Shown here piece by piece: positions 1-11,366 of a DNA stretch of 64,000 bases. Below the pieces are notes generated by a model, which made no database searches, was not told the origin of the DNA, and saw nothing but the letters and a program-made list of their open reading frames with translations. Within the stretch, counting starts at the first letter, position 1, and each line of letters begins with the position of its first letter. The translations under genes and the position numbers were made by a program. Source of the stretch: Fasciola hepatica (lineage: Eukaryota > Platyhelminthes > Trematoda > Plagiorchiida > Fasciolidae); assembly GCA_948099385.1 (NCBI GenBank), contig CANUEZ040000180.1, forward strand, positions 3,383,501 through 3,447,500, written 5' to 3'.

Positions 1-400
1 AGATCAAAACATTTGTCAACTTCACAGTCTTCAACATTTCTCATCCAGTCTTTGTCTTCGGAAAATTAAGTCAAGAAACAAATTAAATAAATGTCGTCTG
101 TTGTCCTTGAACCTTTGCATTTCCTCGAGCAATAAATAATGCGCAAATGATTCCTAATTTCTGTCTGGAATCTTGCAATCAAATTGGACAAAATGTAAAT
201 ATCGATGTCAAAGAGATCACTGTGCAAGATGCACCCGAGATCACTTCACTGCATCTCCACAAAGTGCATGCATCGTGCAACTAATATTTTGGTTTCTCTG
301 TTCAAATTCGTTCCAAAAGCCGATGCTTTCAAAATGTAGCTACTTTAGCAGATGATAGCTCAATTTTTCTGTAATGAGAATTGCAACACAGTTGGCATGT
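1..400. other. Left edge, nothing recognised
   Basis: AT-rich sequence with only short open frames. No splice-bounded exon, mobile-element motif or RNA gene was recognised. It may be a continuation of segment D, but I could not align it to the sequence before 60.4 kb by eye. Confidence 0.4.
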
Positions 401-2960
401 GTGGCACTTTAGAAGCGTCGAACCTAAGGACCATTCGTTAAAGGCATACGATGGGAAGAGAAGACCTGTTTCCATCTGGGTATAACAACGGGAATGATTC
501 GAGGCTTTCCTATGCTTAACTAAACGGAACATGGATGACGATAGAACGGGAGTAGCTCTCATGTCATCGACTTCCACTTAGTCACGTATGGACAGTTTGA
601 GAAACATGGGAAAACGCTCATAATATCACTAAAATGTGGCTGTGGTATGCGCCAAAACCTGATCGACCACAGTCATCTTACTTCGAAATCGAATTTATCC
701 ATCGGTGTGACGGTTTATAAAACCAAAATGAAAGTTTTCATGAAGGTTTTAAGGTAAACATATCAAGTGGAGTGGTTGTATCAGGTTACGAACAGGGATA
801 TTTCATGCAAGCAGAACAACGCTGTCCCAACTAGTTCGAATCTATATCGTTCATTATCATTTAAGTATTTTCTCGAATAACACACTTATTTTTCTGATAT
901 GCAGTCAGTGTGGAGTAGGACATTTAAGACAACATCTATGCTGTGACGTTTTTAAGTGGAACAGTGTTGAAGTTTGTTGTCTGATATTTTCCGTCAGTTC
1001 AACATAGATGGTGAATAATTTTCAAGTTTTCAGGTGTCCTCAGCATTATTGGAATATTTTGGTAGCCTTCACGTATGAATGGGTCAAAAAGTAAACAATT
1101 TCATGTATATCACGAAGAAATGTGACAAGAATGACTCAGTTATTACCGGATAATTCAATTGCTGAAACTAAGCTTATTCTTTGTCGGCAATTTGTTGACA
1201 TTGAATTCGGAACTATTTTTGCACCCATCAGTTATAATGGGACATTTCGAAGTCCACTGAGCTGAAGTAACAAGAGGTTTTTCATTTGGACGGGCAAATA
1301 AACGGCTGGTGAACAATAATAATGCATGTGACTGAATATACCAATCGTCAGGTAATCACCGTTAGCAGTTGATTGTTTTTTCAAAGTGAGACCAAGGAGA
1401 ATGTTCTCCATTGTCATTGGACATGTAAATATTTGGAGGAACCAGACATATTTTGAGACAGAAGGGGCAAACGGCCAACACGTTGTTATGCATCCGAGTT
1501 GCAATGGTATGGGAATAGCATATAATGGAAAATACGGTCGGTCATTCAATATCGGGGACATTTAGAGAATAGTAAACACTGCTTTTGTGTGAAGCCTTGT
1601 TCCAATAATAAAAGAATCGGACGAAAATCCAATTTGAATGATCACCTCAAAAAGTGTTTTCCAGGCAAAATACAGTATCTGGTTCGTTTTCCGTTATTAT
1701 GATGATACCGGAGATACATTATTTGTCAAATGCCGGCACACACGGAGAATTAATATGTAAATACCATTAGGCAAACATCGTGTTAGGAATTCGTTTTGAG
1801 TAACCACATGTGTGTGACGCGTAGGATAACGAATGGAAAATTTGAAACCTATAAATCCATGCACGCAATTAATATGCAGACGACAATATGTCAAGTCCTG
1901 ACCGCAGCAGTAATATGTATCTGTATACGTATAAATATAAGGGTCATATATATGGATGAATTGAATTCGGGGAGTAATTTCACTCTTGTCCTAGTCTCAC
2001 CGTTACAATGGAAATCGTATGTACTTGAACCAGTATTCGTTCATCCACACTAAACCGAAACACGAAAGTACTGCCCGGTTCTCAGTATGAATTTCTGTGA
2101 TGAGTTCTACTTGTTTTTTTATTTCGTACGTGAATGTCTTCATTTATGTATACATTCACGTGAATTTACACAAAGATTGAAAACTAAAGTTCCACAATGT
2201 ATACAAATTTGTTCATTGATTTGGAGAAATGCAAATGCATTTATTCCAACTTCGTAAGCATGATAAACCTGTGTATGAAAACTTACAAAGCAAAACTTTG
2301 GGTTTCATAAATAATGATTTAGCATGAGTTTGGCAGTTGAAAACCATGTAACCGCTGTTCAGCTGTTTCATCCTCGTGGCGAATGCTGAGCAGTGCGCGT
2401 CCATCGAACGACGAATGGGACTTTGAGCCGTCAGGGATGATTGAGTACCAAGTAACTATACCCGTTCGTTAGTGTATAGATTTGGTTTGCTGTAGATCAC
2501 TCAATAAGCAACTGAATGTCAAGTAAATGAACAGAGATAATCCGGCGATTGCACAACAGCCCATGATCTCAAGCGAGTGCATTCATACAATTGTGAGCAT
2601 GGGTCATGTCCACGAGAACAACGAAAGTCTGGTAATTTTCTTTAGCTTATCGTCAATTGACTCAGGCTGAGTGGAGCTTCTCTTTACCAGTCATCTCTGT
2701 TTTAACTCAAATTAATAACCATGAAGGATAGCACCGGTTATCAGTCATTGTCAGAGTAAATTCATCTCGTCGTGATAATAGTTACCTATTCAATCTTTCA
2801 GTGTTTTCACAGCATCGTTGAGGTATTCCTTGAAAGTATTACACCTTCACTCAATGATGTGCCATAATTCACGAAAGAAAGCCAGATTAGGCTATGAAAT
2901 ATTGAGTCTGTGGTTCAAAATCAGGTGATAGCAGAAGTGCCGCCATCGACTAGGACCGGA
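400..2960 (+). repeat. Long diverged duplicate, segment D (partner E)
   Basis: This stretch is colinear with 60.4-63.0 kb in the same orientation. Matching anchors occur in order: 495-580 with 60,490-60,590; 900-1,010 with 60,895-61,020; 1,398-1,562 with 61,331-61,495; 1,950-2,040 with 62,235-62,335; 2,530-2,620 with 62,640-62,730; and 2,700-2,760 with 62,810-62,860. A hand count over 1,401-1,550 gives 41 mismatches in 150 positions, about 73% identity, with no gap. No transposase, reverse transcriptase or terminal repeat was recognised in it. It could be an old copy of an uncharacterised mobile element or a duplicated piece of a host gene. The outer limits are uncertain by 100-200 bases. Confidence 0.75.
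1398..1562 (+). pseudogene. Conserved open block in segment D, no known family
   Basis: Fifty-five codons are open in the same frame as the matching block in E (61,331-61,495) and align to it without a gap. Conserved positions include RMFSI near the start, RNQ and FETE in the middle, and HPSCNGMGI towards the end. The frame ends at a TAG (1,563-1,565), where E reads on. Several differences fall at third codon positions, but many change the residue, so any selection was weak or old. The minus strand is also fairly open here, so the coding direction is not settled. I do not recognise the protein. Confidence 0.35.
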
Positions 2961-4260
2961 AATACATGTCGAATGTCAGGGACAGGTTTGATTACCAGTG
3001 TGGAATAACCATCGGTGTTGCTTGCCTGGGTTGATTTCTAGTGTAGAAATTTACAACACCTCCCGAGTTAGAACTCTTTCATTCAAATCTGCCCCTTTAG
3101 GCTATAGTCAGATTCAGCAGAAAAGAACTGAATTTCCCATTTGCATAATAAATATACGATCAACAATAATCTAGTACTCCCTCGATCGGAGATTAAGTCA
3201 CACATTTTGTATGTCCGTAATTTTTATTTTATTTCACTGTGCAATGCCGTCCTTAAGATTAGGAGCAGTGGGAATTCTATAAATTTAAAGCCGAGAGTGT
3301 AAAAATCACAAAGGAGAAGGTGTAGAAGCAAGAGAGATTTACACTAGGATAGATCTCTGTTTAGAAGATGATTACTGCATGCAAGGATTTCGGTAACGAG
3401 TTTTCACGTGCGACAAGGTGTAGTACTTCGAGCATAATTCATGAAGAGATAGAAATGATACTCGGATTATAATAGTTTGACCTCGACAAAAAACGTTTGC
3501 GATATTTCTTCTGTCGGCCAGCAAAAGTAGTAGGGGATCAGTAGCGGAGAACAGGAAAAATGTCGACGAATGGGGAGGGAAACAGTGCTCTGCTGAAAGT
3601 TCAAATTTCTAAGCTTTCGGATTTGCTACGAGAGCTGATGTACTTCTTTCACACCGTTTCAAATGTGGGGTGACCACCTCAAATTTCGGTTGACGATTAT
3701 TCTTCAACATTTAACAGAACCTGGTCTTGCTAGAGGTGAAAAAGGGAGCTCCGTAAAGCGCTTATGGATTAACCGATAAAGGTTTGGATGCTTCAAATCC
3801 AAGTCGTGCACACTGATTTCTGTTGGTGAAGTAATCAGATAACCATGCCAATAGAGGTGAAGGACAGCCGGAGGCATCCTGAAGAATGCCAGATTTGTTA
3901 GTTTAAGGACTCGACAAACCTGTATCAAATTTAGAACGTTGAGTTTTACTTGAAATTAAATCTTTCAGCAACAAGAATGAGTTAGTGGGAAAGCCAAAAC
4001 AATTGCTTTTGAAATTGCGACGAACGGGAAACCGAATCGAAACCGTGGCTATATTAGAGGAATATACACAAAGCTAATTTGTTGGAACTATTTAAGCTGT
4101 TTGGAATGAAATGGCAAACTGAATCAACGGCATTCCGAGCGGATTTGTTGGGGTTGCATTGCCAACAAATAGGGGTCGCCTGAAACAAAGAGAAACGCCA
4201 TCCACGAGAGATAGCTCGCCGGACCAATTTGAATGCAGAAGAAGTGATGGCGACTGAGTG
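2960..4260. other. Intergenic or intronic, nothing recognised
   Basis: No long open frame, splice-bounded exon, RNA gene or mobile-element motif was seen. The sequence is AT-rich and of low information by eye. Confidence 0.4.
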
Positions 4261-4500
4261 TCAATGTCTTGACAAAATGTTGAAAGTGGAGTGTTTGGGT
4301 ATAGATACTACTGTCACGGCCTTCCAGGAAACAAGGATAGTACCAGTATCAACGGATTCATTCTTGAGGGAAGTCATAATTTTGGATAGTTGACTGACTC
4401 CGAATTTGGGAGCAGTGGTGAATAAGTCGCAAAAGCTGATTTTGATGTTCAAAAAGAACTGAAGACTTCTTCCGAGGAAAAAGGCTTTACAGCTGGAGGA
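4261..4500 (-). mobile_element. CR1/Jockey-like LINE reverse transcriptase fragment
   Basis: Read on the minus strand, the frame gives QLSKIMTSLKNESVDTG followed by VSWKAVTVVSIPK. This matches the layout of the early reverse-transcriptase palm region of CR1- and Jockey-type LINEs. In those families a run like 'LSxxMxxSLxxGxxPxxWKxAxVxPIxK' precedes the NYRP motif. Here the expected NYRP block does not follow, and the frame stops at the 4,261 end. The piece is therefore a short, 3'-broken remnant with no catalytic aspartates. The assignment rests on motif spacing alone, and the clade is uncertain. Confidence 0.55.
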
Positions 4501-6700
4501 AAAGAAGTATATGATTGAACGACCAGTAATTCGTTTCAACTCGTGACAACACAGTTTGCCCCGTGTTCGCTTTTAGTCTAACCACCATTCAAGTGGTTTT
4601 ATAAATTTGTCTTCGTGTTCATCTTGCAATGGATGAATATAACGTTAAGTAAATCTGTATGGCGTGAACTCTATGGAAACGCAACAAACGTGTGAGTAGT
4701 GAGACAGAAGTATTCAAGTAGAGAAATACTGTATCCACTGGAAACTATGTGTGTTACGCTCCTAGTTACGTGTAAAGCGGAGAAACGGACCATTCGAAAA
4801 TTGAAAAAATAGATTTTGCTTGGATACAGAGACCTGGTTTAGTTGGGGGGGGGGGGATTGCACGGTGTATCTGCTTCAAGTGGGAGCTGTGTGAATTGTG
4901 ATTTTAAGAGTAGTCACGCCATGACAAAATAAATCATGGAAAGATCTGCAAGTTTTCACTGGGCAAAGTATTCGCGTGTTAATAATTTGACCAGTCCATT
5001 TTACTAACCGCCTCCAATGATACACTGAATGAGCTTACACACTGTACGGTTGAAATAACCAGATAACTAATGTGCTTTTTTAATATGGCCGATAGAAGTC
5101 GGTGAAACTATTGCACCTGGATTGGAATTTCAAAATGTAAGATTTTTTTCTGTGCAGAAGTAAAACGCTTCAAATAGGAGGCACTGAATTCCAAATACGA
5201 AATTCATCATAAGAGAATAAATACTTGTTTCGCAATATACAACGTTTCACTTTTATTTTGGCCGTTCAACAACGTTAAACATGTCATTTCACAAGTGAAA
5301 CACCAAAGAAAATACTACATTAGATTACTTAGAACTGTCAGCCGTTATAGTGCTTTCGATAGTGGAGAGGGACGTTTGTTTCGTTAATGCTGATTGAAAC
5401 AAAAATTACACTTCGCACGAAGTTTTGCCCAGAACAAGGACTGATCCATGGTGGCTAACATCCCTACCCAGACTCCTCACGTTTTGGTATAGGATAAAAC
5501 TGAACCAACTTGGAAGACTGGATAAACTCAGTTGTGTGATCTGATCCAGTTTAGCGTTCGGCAATCGAAGAAGCCGTCAATTTCACGTCATTCTGTTTGA
5601 GGACGGTGTATTGCATCGTTGATTTTGTTAACCAGTTCGGTGTGTGGTTTGGAACTCTTTCACTGAAGCATGATTTGCAGTTGAAGTGAGAGATCATACA
5701 TATTTCATTGAAAAAACTTGGGATCTAACAAATATCAACTATCGATGAAAGAAGGTATTTCATTGCAGCAAAATATCAAAGTCCCATCTCCATCGCGGAA
5801 AGCACTGAAGGTTATTTTGATTTAGCCCAATTCATGGTAACATCTCTCTTGTCGAACGGTATCGAGGAACAAATGCTTTGATTTTGTGGTCGATGAGACT
5901 CAACTAACTACTTGTATCCCCTGCTATATGTTTTATTCCTGTTCTGATGAAGCAACTAACGTTTCGGTTGAAAGCACTTCTGTATGATGGACATTTTGAG
6001 AACTGACAGAGCACCTGTGATTTCAGTCATGGCAATGCATGCTGAAGCGGTTGTTGCACCTTGCACGGAATATTAATAAACATTTGATGTATCAGTGACT
6101 GAGCAGTTCGTCTTATCTTTTAAAAGTCTAACCTGCGATCGGTAATGTTGTTGCTCAATCATCGAATAATTTTTGCGCTTTTCGGGATTTTTGTTCCGCA
6201 TTATGAAATTCCGGAGTGTGTAGGGGAAAAAGTATTGATGATGAACCGAAAAATGGCGAACAATAATTCAGGTATTTCCAAAACATAAGTTAGTTCGCAT
6301 CATTACTGTTTATGCTCATGACTATGTCGATGCATCTGAACATGTGGCATACGGCAGAAAAATGCTGTTCAAATGGATTCATATAACTCGAGTAAGTCCA
6401 CTCTTCAGATAGGACGGAAGGGTATGAATGATCAAACAATTCTTTCTACTGACATAACGGAAGTCTTTCCTCAATTCATGGCAGTGGTTTCAGAAAACCT
6501 CAATAGTCTAATATAATAACCCAAAATGTGGTATTTCAGTCAATTCGATGTTGCACTTTCAGAGTCAGAATTGCGATGGCTGACCACGAGAAATTACGGT
6601 TGTCAACATTGCCGTCATGTGATATGTATTTCGAATGATTTCAACGTTCGACGAATAAAGTGTGCTTCATGAGAACGGTTGCCATTAGAAAATGTTCTGC
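4500..6700. other. Intergenic or intronic, with one G tract
   Basis: A run of 12 G lies at 4,845-4,856. Otherwise no open frame of note, RNA gene or recognisable element was seen. A phrase at 5,944-5,973 carries CTGATGA then GAAA, but the bases between them do not form a convincing stem. The left limit of unit C may reach into this interval. Confidence 0.4.
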
Positions 6701-7074
6701 TTATTTATTATGCCCTACTGTGAATTACCTCCGGTTATCTCTAGCCGTCTAGCTAGATTGGTTTTCTTCTTGTCACACCCACACGCGCATACACACTCAA
6801 GTCAGTTCTTACTTGAATAGAAACAGAATCAGAGCTCACGCATGATTCCGTTTGTTTATTCAGAAAGTGCCCTGCTCAATTTGCATTTCCCGTAGCCTAT
6901 GGAATAACTGGAGCCTGGGGATGATAGACAGCCTCAGTTGTTGGGGTTAAATTACATCTGACTACTCTTTGTTTGTCTTAAACGTGGGCTGTTTTGTTTC
7001 CTGGTCACACCTCTGAAAGAAGACAAATTTGTATTTTTTACGAACTCATCGCAAAACAACCACGGACTGTCAGA

Positions 7075-7204
7075 ACTAACAGAGCGAGTTGAAATTGTTG
7101 GTAGGTTGTCGACTTTTCGGTTGTAAAATCGGTCTTGAAAAAGGTGACCCGTAGTGACCGAAATGTCGATAACCTACCAACGATTTCGACTACGCTGTGT
7201 TAGC
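7075..7204. repeat. Foldback hairpin (47-48 base inverted repeat)
   Basis: Positions 7,075-7,121 and 7,157-7,204 are reverse complements of each other with about eight mismatches and one one-base indel, separated by 35 bases. The arm core GTTGGTAGGTT is matched by AACCTACCAAC. Such a long imperfect palindrome would fold into a strong hairpin as DNA or RNA. Foldback mini-elements (MITE-like) and inverted pairs of one short repeat both give this structure. No flanking target-site duplication was confirmed. Confidence 0.85.
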
Positions 7205-7689
7205 AAAAAATAAAATTCTACCAAAATTACGAATTTTACTTATATCCACTGGAGTTCTAGTTATTCCCATTCGATTTATATATTGTATGTAAATACCGTC
7301 GTATAGCTTTTTTTGAACAAGACACCATGCGACTGACAGCTCACGAAGGAAGTTTTAGGATTGTGGTAGTAGACGACCGTTGATACCAGTTTTCAGATTG
7401 CATGCTGGCCGGAACAGCTGACTCAGTTTCTGAGCAAAAATGTATGCACTATAAAATCGTAAATTTTATTGTTTGTTTCCTACACATCACTTTGATATTA
7501 GAGGCTGATGGTCATGTCAAGTTAGATATTTTATTTCCTTGTAATTGATTAGGATTAACCCATGCTGGTCACTGTGTTTACGGTGAAACAATAATGTTGC
7601 CACCAAGACACGACATACTTTAGGGATGATTCTGTCAATCTGATTATGACTATAGAAGAACGAGCGGGCTGTGTATACTTACCACTTAC

Positions 7690-7854
7690 AGCATTGTAGA
7701 ATAAATAGAAATGCAACGGAATATAAGCCTGGTTCAATCCAAAGGCGAATCTCCCCAAACAGCCTGAAGGACGAACCGTGAGAATCCTTATGTTGTTCTC
7801 CGAATTCTATCGTTACCGTAATTCCGGTGTCAGTGAACTCAGAGTGGAGTAATA
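7690..7854 (-). CDS. Possible internal exon, unknown protein
   Basis: On the minus strand an open frame of about 55 codons runs from an acceptor-like AG (7,855-7,856) to a consensus donor GTAAGT (7,684-7,689). It encodes a moderately charged start with the run TGITVTIEFGEQHKDSHGSS and a hydrophobic end. The corresponding place in B on the minus strand (46,355-46,400) keeps the words VTMKFGEQNK and then hits a stop, so B looks decayed here. The acceptor lacks a strong pyrimidine tract. It could be a real exon, a mobile-element frame or chance. Confidence 0.25.
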
Positions 7855-9399
7855 CTGTTTTCTCAAGCACAATGAAATAAAACTTATGCGCACCCGAAGT
7901 CGGATATATGATGTGATGTAAATTTCAGCTCCTCACGCATAAAGTATGCTGAGTTCACATATCAGCATGCCAATTTAGGTCTTCCTGGGTGATTTAGTTC
8001 AAAAGAACTCGAAGAAAATCAACGTGGACTTACGAGACCTTCAAGTATTACATTTGCTTCTTTTGAATTGGTCTGATGTGTCGATATTTCCTCTTCTTCA
8101 TTCGTGTTTCTAAACCGATGATTGATTATAGATAGATGCGGAAGTCCTCGATGATTCTACTCGACTTTCTTAACACGTTCAGCCAACATGTACTCCACAT
8201 CCCGGCCAAACCTGGGTATAGCTCTACATTGCGTTTGCCAAGGGGCCTTCTTGAATCATACTACTTCCAACTACTACTTCCATCCTTGTTGAACTGACCG
8301 AAGGAGCGCCTTTCAACCAACGACCCATTTGTCGTTCAATATAGATCTGTCGTATTGAACCTTATTTATTTTTCAATGCAAATAGTGATAACCTTATTGT
8401 GGTTCAGTGAATAAATACAGTAGGTGCAGCACTATGTTTTCGTGTGTTAAATATTTTGTTATATACTATCAACACTTGGGAACCGTTCTCCTCTTTTCGT
8501 GTCTACTTACTTACGAGTAGTGAGCACGTATACCGTGAATCTGGGATATTGGTTATGTATTTTCTCTATCTCTGAAGTATCATATTGGTTTATACTCTCA
8601 TTTTCGGTGCCTATCACATGAACAGGTCACGCATTCATTCACCACTTCGTTTCCGCAAAGTTTCACATTTCTACGGTAGGATAATCTATTTGAGAGTTCC
8701 ACCTGCCCAGCCGTGCGGAGCTCGAACTCCCAACCTTAACGTTTTTCACTACTTTCTACAAGGGACCACCAGACATACAGGAATCTATGGATCTTGTGCC
8801 GGGTTTGTCCCTTCATTTTGGTACGTGCTCTCGTTTGCCCCACAGATTCACCTTTTTTTACTCATTTGTAAACAACTGTCTTTCGTATTGCAATCCCAGT
8901 TAAGTTCGCACTGTTGTAACTGATGTATTGAATCGTGACGGTAACAGTTTCCTAATTTGCTAATTTTACCGCAACCCCACTGTGCTACTGTTTCAGTCAG
9001 CTGCTTGTTAAGCAGACCGTTTTACTATCTGCGCTCTCTCAAATTTCGGAAAGTTTCTGCCCATCGTTCTTGGTTTCTCACTCTGCTGTGAGTCTTCTTT
9101 TCATTTACTGTATTGTCTTCGAACCATGAATTATCGATAAATACGGTTATTCGATTGGAATTTGTTCTGCTGGCCGTAGTTGTGTTCTGACCACTATCGT
9201 GCGTAGAGCTAGTGAGATTTGATTTCCTCTAGATCGACAGCCCTAGACATCGGCATGGTCGCAACATCCCTTTTGTTTTCGGCTGTATTATTTGTGGGAA
9301 TTTTGAAGATGTTCTTTGTTTTTTCGGGGAGATTTATATTTAGTTACAGAATTATGTTTCACTCCAACTTTTAAAATAAGGAAATTGTGATCTGGTTCT

Positions 9400-9780
9400 A
9401 AGTTATTGCATTTATCTTTTTTACTTGTAATTAAATGATACATATTCTGGATGTGCCGGTGTTCGAGACTATGACGATAAACTCCACAATTCCAATACGA
9501 CAGGACGATTGGAGCGGGTCATTCGATACTTCAGTGGCAATAGTTGGCCAACGACTAGAAGTGACCACGAGTGAGTACGGCATGCTTCAGTTCGGTTTTC
9601 ATGGTTCTAGCATGTTGCCGGCATGTTGCATGGAGTCGTCCTGAGAGTGCACAGCAGTGACTGGATTGTGGAGCTGGCTTTGGGATGGCGGTATTGAATC
9701 TGCTCATTCACCAACATCAAACTATGTTGCGTTTGAATATATTGCTAAACGTATCACCCAATACCTGCGAGTATGTGTGA
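9400..9780. other. Gap between unit C and the SINE pair
   Basis: Only a chance-length open frame is present (9,435-9,644, +). A weak resemblance to 49.64-49.82 kb of unit B suggests that C may extend to about 9,640. Nothing else was recognised. Confidence 0.35.
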
Positions 9781-9789
9781 GATTGATGA

Positions 9790-9980
9790 GTCCTCGCTTG
9801 TCCGACTGTACTTCGGACTCCACCTTTCAGGCCCAAACCCCAGGTCATCCGAGAAACCTGAACTCGGAAGCACCAGATTCGAGTTTTGCTCTTGTGAGAA
9901 CCCATCAGTGGTGCACACCCAAGGTTTAACCAGGGCCCTCTGACCCCGAAGGAGTAAATGTTACCACTGTGCCACCCCGT
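9790..9980 (-). mobile_element. tRNA-like SINE, copy 1 (minus)
   Basis: On the minus strand the element begins with a pol III A-box-like TGGCACAGTGG (plus 9,964-9,974). A B-box-like GGTTAAACC follows (plus 9,923-9,931). The body contains CTGATGG (plus 9,902-9,908), a short hairpin, AAAA (plus 9,884-9,887), and a tail ending in GAAAGGTGGAGTCC. The body matches copy 2 at 10,145-10,330 over more than 90 bases. It is too degenerate to be a working tRNA gene. A tRNA-derived SINE is the simplest reading. Confidence 0.6.
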
Positions 9981-10144
9981 TCCCGTCATAGCTGATCCGA
10001 ATTGCCAAGTTGAGCTTTCCGACCTCTACGACAGCCAGAGACGCCCGACAGCTTCGAGTGGAAATGATGTACCTGCCACTTTAACTCCAAACTAGTGCCT
10101 CTCACCAATTCAGGTCCTTTTCGAAGGATGGGATACACATCCCC

Positions 10145-10330
10145 AGTAGTAACACACACGCGTTCAAGGTGAATGAGCCCGGGTTCACACTCCGGGTGTG
10201 GCAGAGGATATGCACTACTGATGGGCTCTAACTAGAGCAAAACTCCAATCTGGAGCTTCCGAATGCAGGTTTGTCGTGTGACCTGAAATTTGTGCATGAA
10301 AGGTGGATTCCAAAGGACAGTCAGCCAAAC
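10145..10330 (+). mobile_element. tRNA-like SINE, copy 2 (plus)
   Basis: This is the same family as copy 1 but in the opposite orientation, about 165 bases away. A GTAGTAACAC stretch stands where the A box lies in copy 1. A B-box-like GGGTTCACACTCC lies at 10,181-10,193. The body has CTGATGG (10,218-10,224), a perfect GCTCTAAC/TAGAGC hairpin (10,225-10,238), AAAA (10,239-10,242) and a second perfect stem CTCCA/TGGAG (10,243-10,255). This layout recalls the hammerhead ribozymes carried by schistosome SINE-like satellites, but two core positions are changed (see findings). Confidence 0.6.
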
Positions 10331-10410
10331 GCATATTTATAAATGGTCAATACTCAGTGGAAAATGACCACATTCGCTGCACTCGTATCAGGTCATCACA
10401 TTCTCCCTTC

Positions 10411-10438
10411 ACACACACACACACACAAACACACTCAC
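10411..10438. repeat. (CA)n microsatellite
   Basis: This is an interrupted CA dinucleotide repeat. A second short CA-rich patch lies at about 10,530-10,550. Confidence 0.9.
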
Positions 10439-10559
10439 TTAACCACCACTCGCTTGATTTGACAAGATCTGGACTAGACTACTTTATTTGTGCCCCGGGT
10501 TCTGATCGGCTTCACTCGGCAAGCATGTGTAAACACACACACTCACACAAGATCATCTG

Positions 10560-11060
10560 ACCAATTCAGCTGTGAGATTATTCGTTTGTTTCTGTTCCCG
10601 AGTGAATTCTTGACCTAATCGCTGACCGATCAGACCCGTCGTTCGATGTATGCACGTTTGTCTTCCTCTTCGTTTGTCTCTTAAATGCACTTTCCTCTAC
10701 TCGTCTGTCACTGTTATGCTCGTTCAGAATACCAGCTTGGTGACTTGTGTCCGTCGACCGATTGGCCCTAGTTTGCATCGTCCTGTCCAAACTGTACCCA
10801 AAGGTGAGAGAAAGATGATTCCCATGAGAACTTCACGTTCTGGATACCGTATGATATGTACGGTCCAATTCCTAAATTATTCCCTTGAGTACGTTCTGAG
10901 TATTGTATGATACGTACCATCCGATTCTTGAACTATTGTCAAGGCCAACATGGAGTGATGCGCAAATTGAACACGGCTGGTTGATTTGGCTTTTGGGTTT
11001 GTGCGTCACTCTACGTTGGACTAGACACGGGAAAAGTTTGACAATATTTCAGGGGGTGGA
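10560..11060. other. Spacer before the acidic frame
   Basis: Overlapping chance frames lie on both strands. An acceptor-like tract ending TTTCAG at 11,047-11,052 precedes the acidic frame, but a TAG at 11,061-11,063 would interrupt that frame. Confidence 0.35.
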
Positions 11061-11063
11061 TAG

Positions 11064-11366
11064 CACGTATCTTACAAGGATGACAATGATGATGACCATC
11101 ATGAGCATGACAATGATCATGATCTTAACGACGATGATGATGGTCCGGATAAATGTGATATTTTGGATGGCGATGGTGATGATAGTGATGATGATGCTGA
11201 TAATTCTGATGATGATTCAGATGATTCGGATGATGAATACGGTGTTTCGGATAACGATGACGTCGAAGGTGATGATGATAACTATGGCGACGATGATTCA
11301 AATGTTGTTGACGATTATTCGTATGATGATGATAATTCGGAAGATGATAATGATGATATTGATTAG
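11064..11366 (+). CDS. Acidic Asp/Ser-rich frame, possible 3' terminal exon
   Basis: One hundred codons are open from after a TAG at 11,061-11,063 to a TAG at 11,364-11,366. The product is mostly Asp, with Ser, Asn, Glu, His and Gly between. The DNA is an imperfect GAT repeat, so a decayed microsatellite is the main alternative. Against pure decay, serine appears repeatedly through several codons (AGT, TCT, TCA, TCG), each at least two changes away from GAT. The pattern fits selection for an acidic, Ser-rich tail. A weak acceptor (ACAAG at about 11,079) could begin it as a terminal exon. No polyadenylation signal stands out nearby. I do not recognise a family; acidic tails of this sort occur in many unrelated proteins. 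Confidence 0.35.
   Translation, partial: HVSYKDDNDDDHHEHDNDHDLNDDDDGPDKCDILDGDGDDSDDDADNSDDDSDDSDDEYGVSDNDDVEGDDDNYGDDDSNVVDDYSYDDDNSEDDNDDID

Larger units (their letters stand above)
6700..9400 (+). repeat. Long diverged repeat unit, copy C
   Basis: This stretch aligns in order, and in the same orientation, with unit B. Anchors are 6,985-7,015 with 44,225-44,255 (27 of 31 bases match in the best block), 7,390-7,480 with 44,655-44,740, 7,560-7,600 with 44,790-44,835, 7,785-7,830 with 46,355-46,400, and 9,330-9,380 with 49,525-49,575. A phrase at about 7,958-7,985 also recurs in A near 15,170-15,195. C is shorter than B, because B holds a later Penelope-like insertion and other extra sequence. 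No transposition enzyme was recognised. Ends are approximate. Confidence 0.65.

Noticed and set aside
5944..5973. CTGATGA ... GAAA, a possible hammerhead core
   Set aside because: The bases between the boxes do not form a stable stem II, and no stem I or III was seen.
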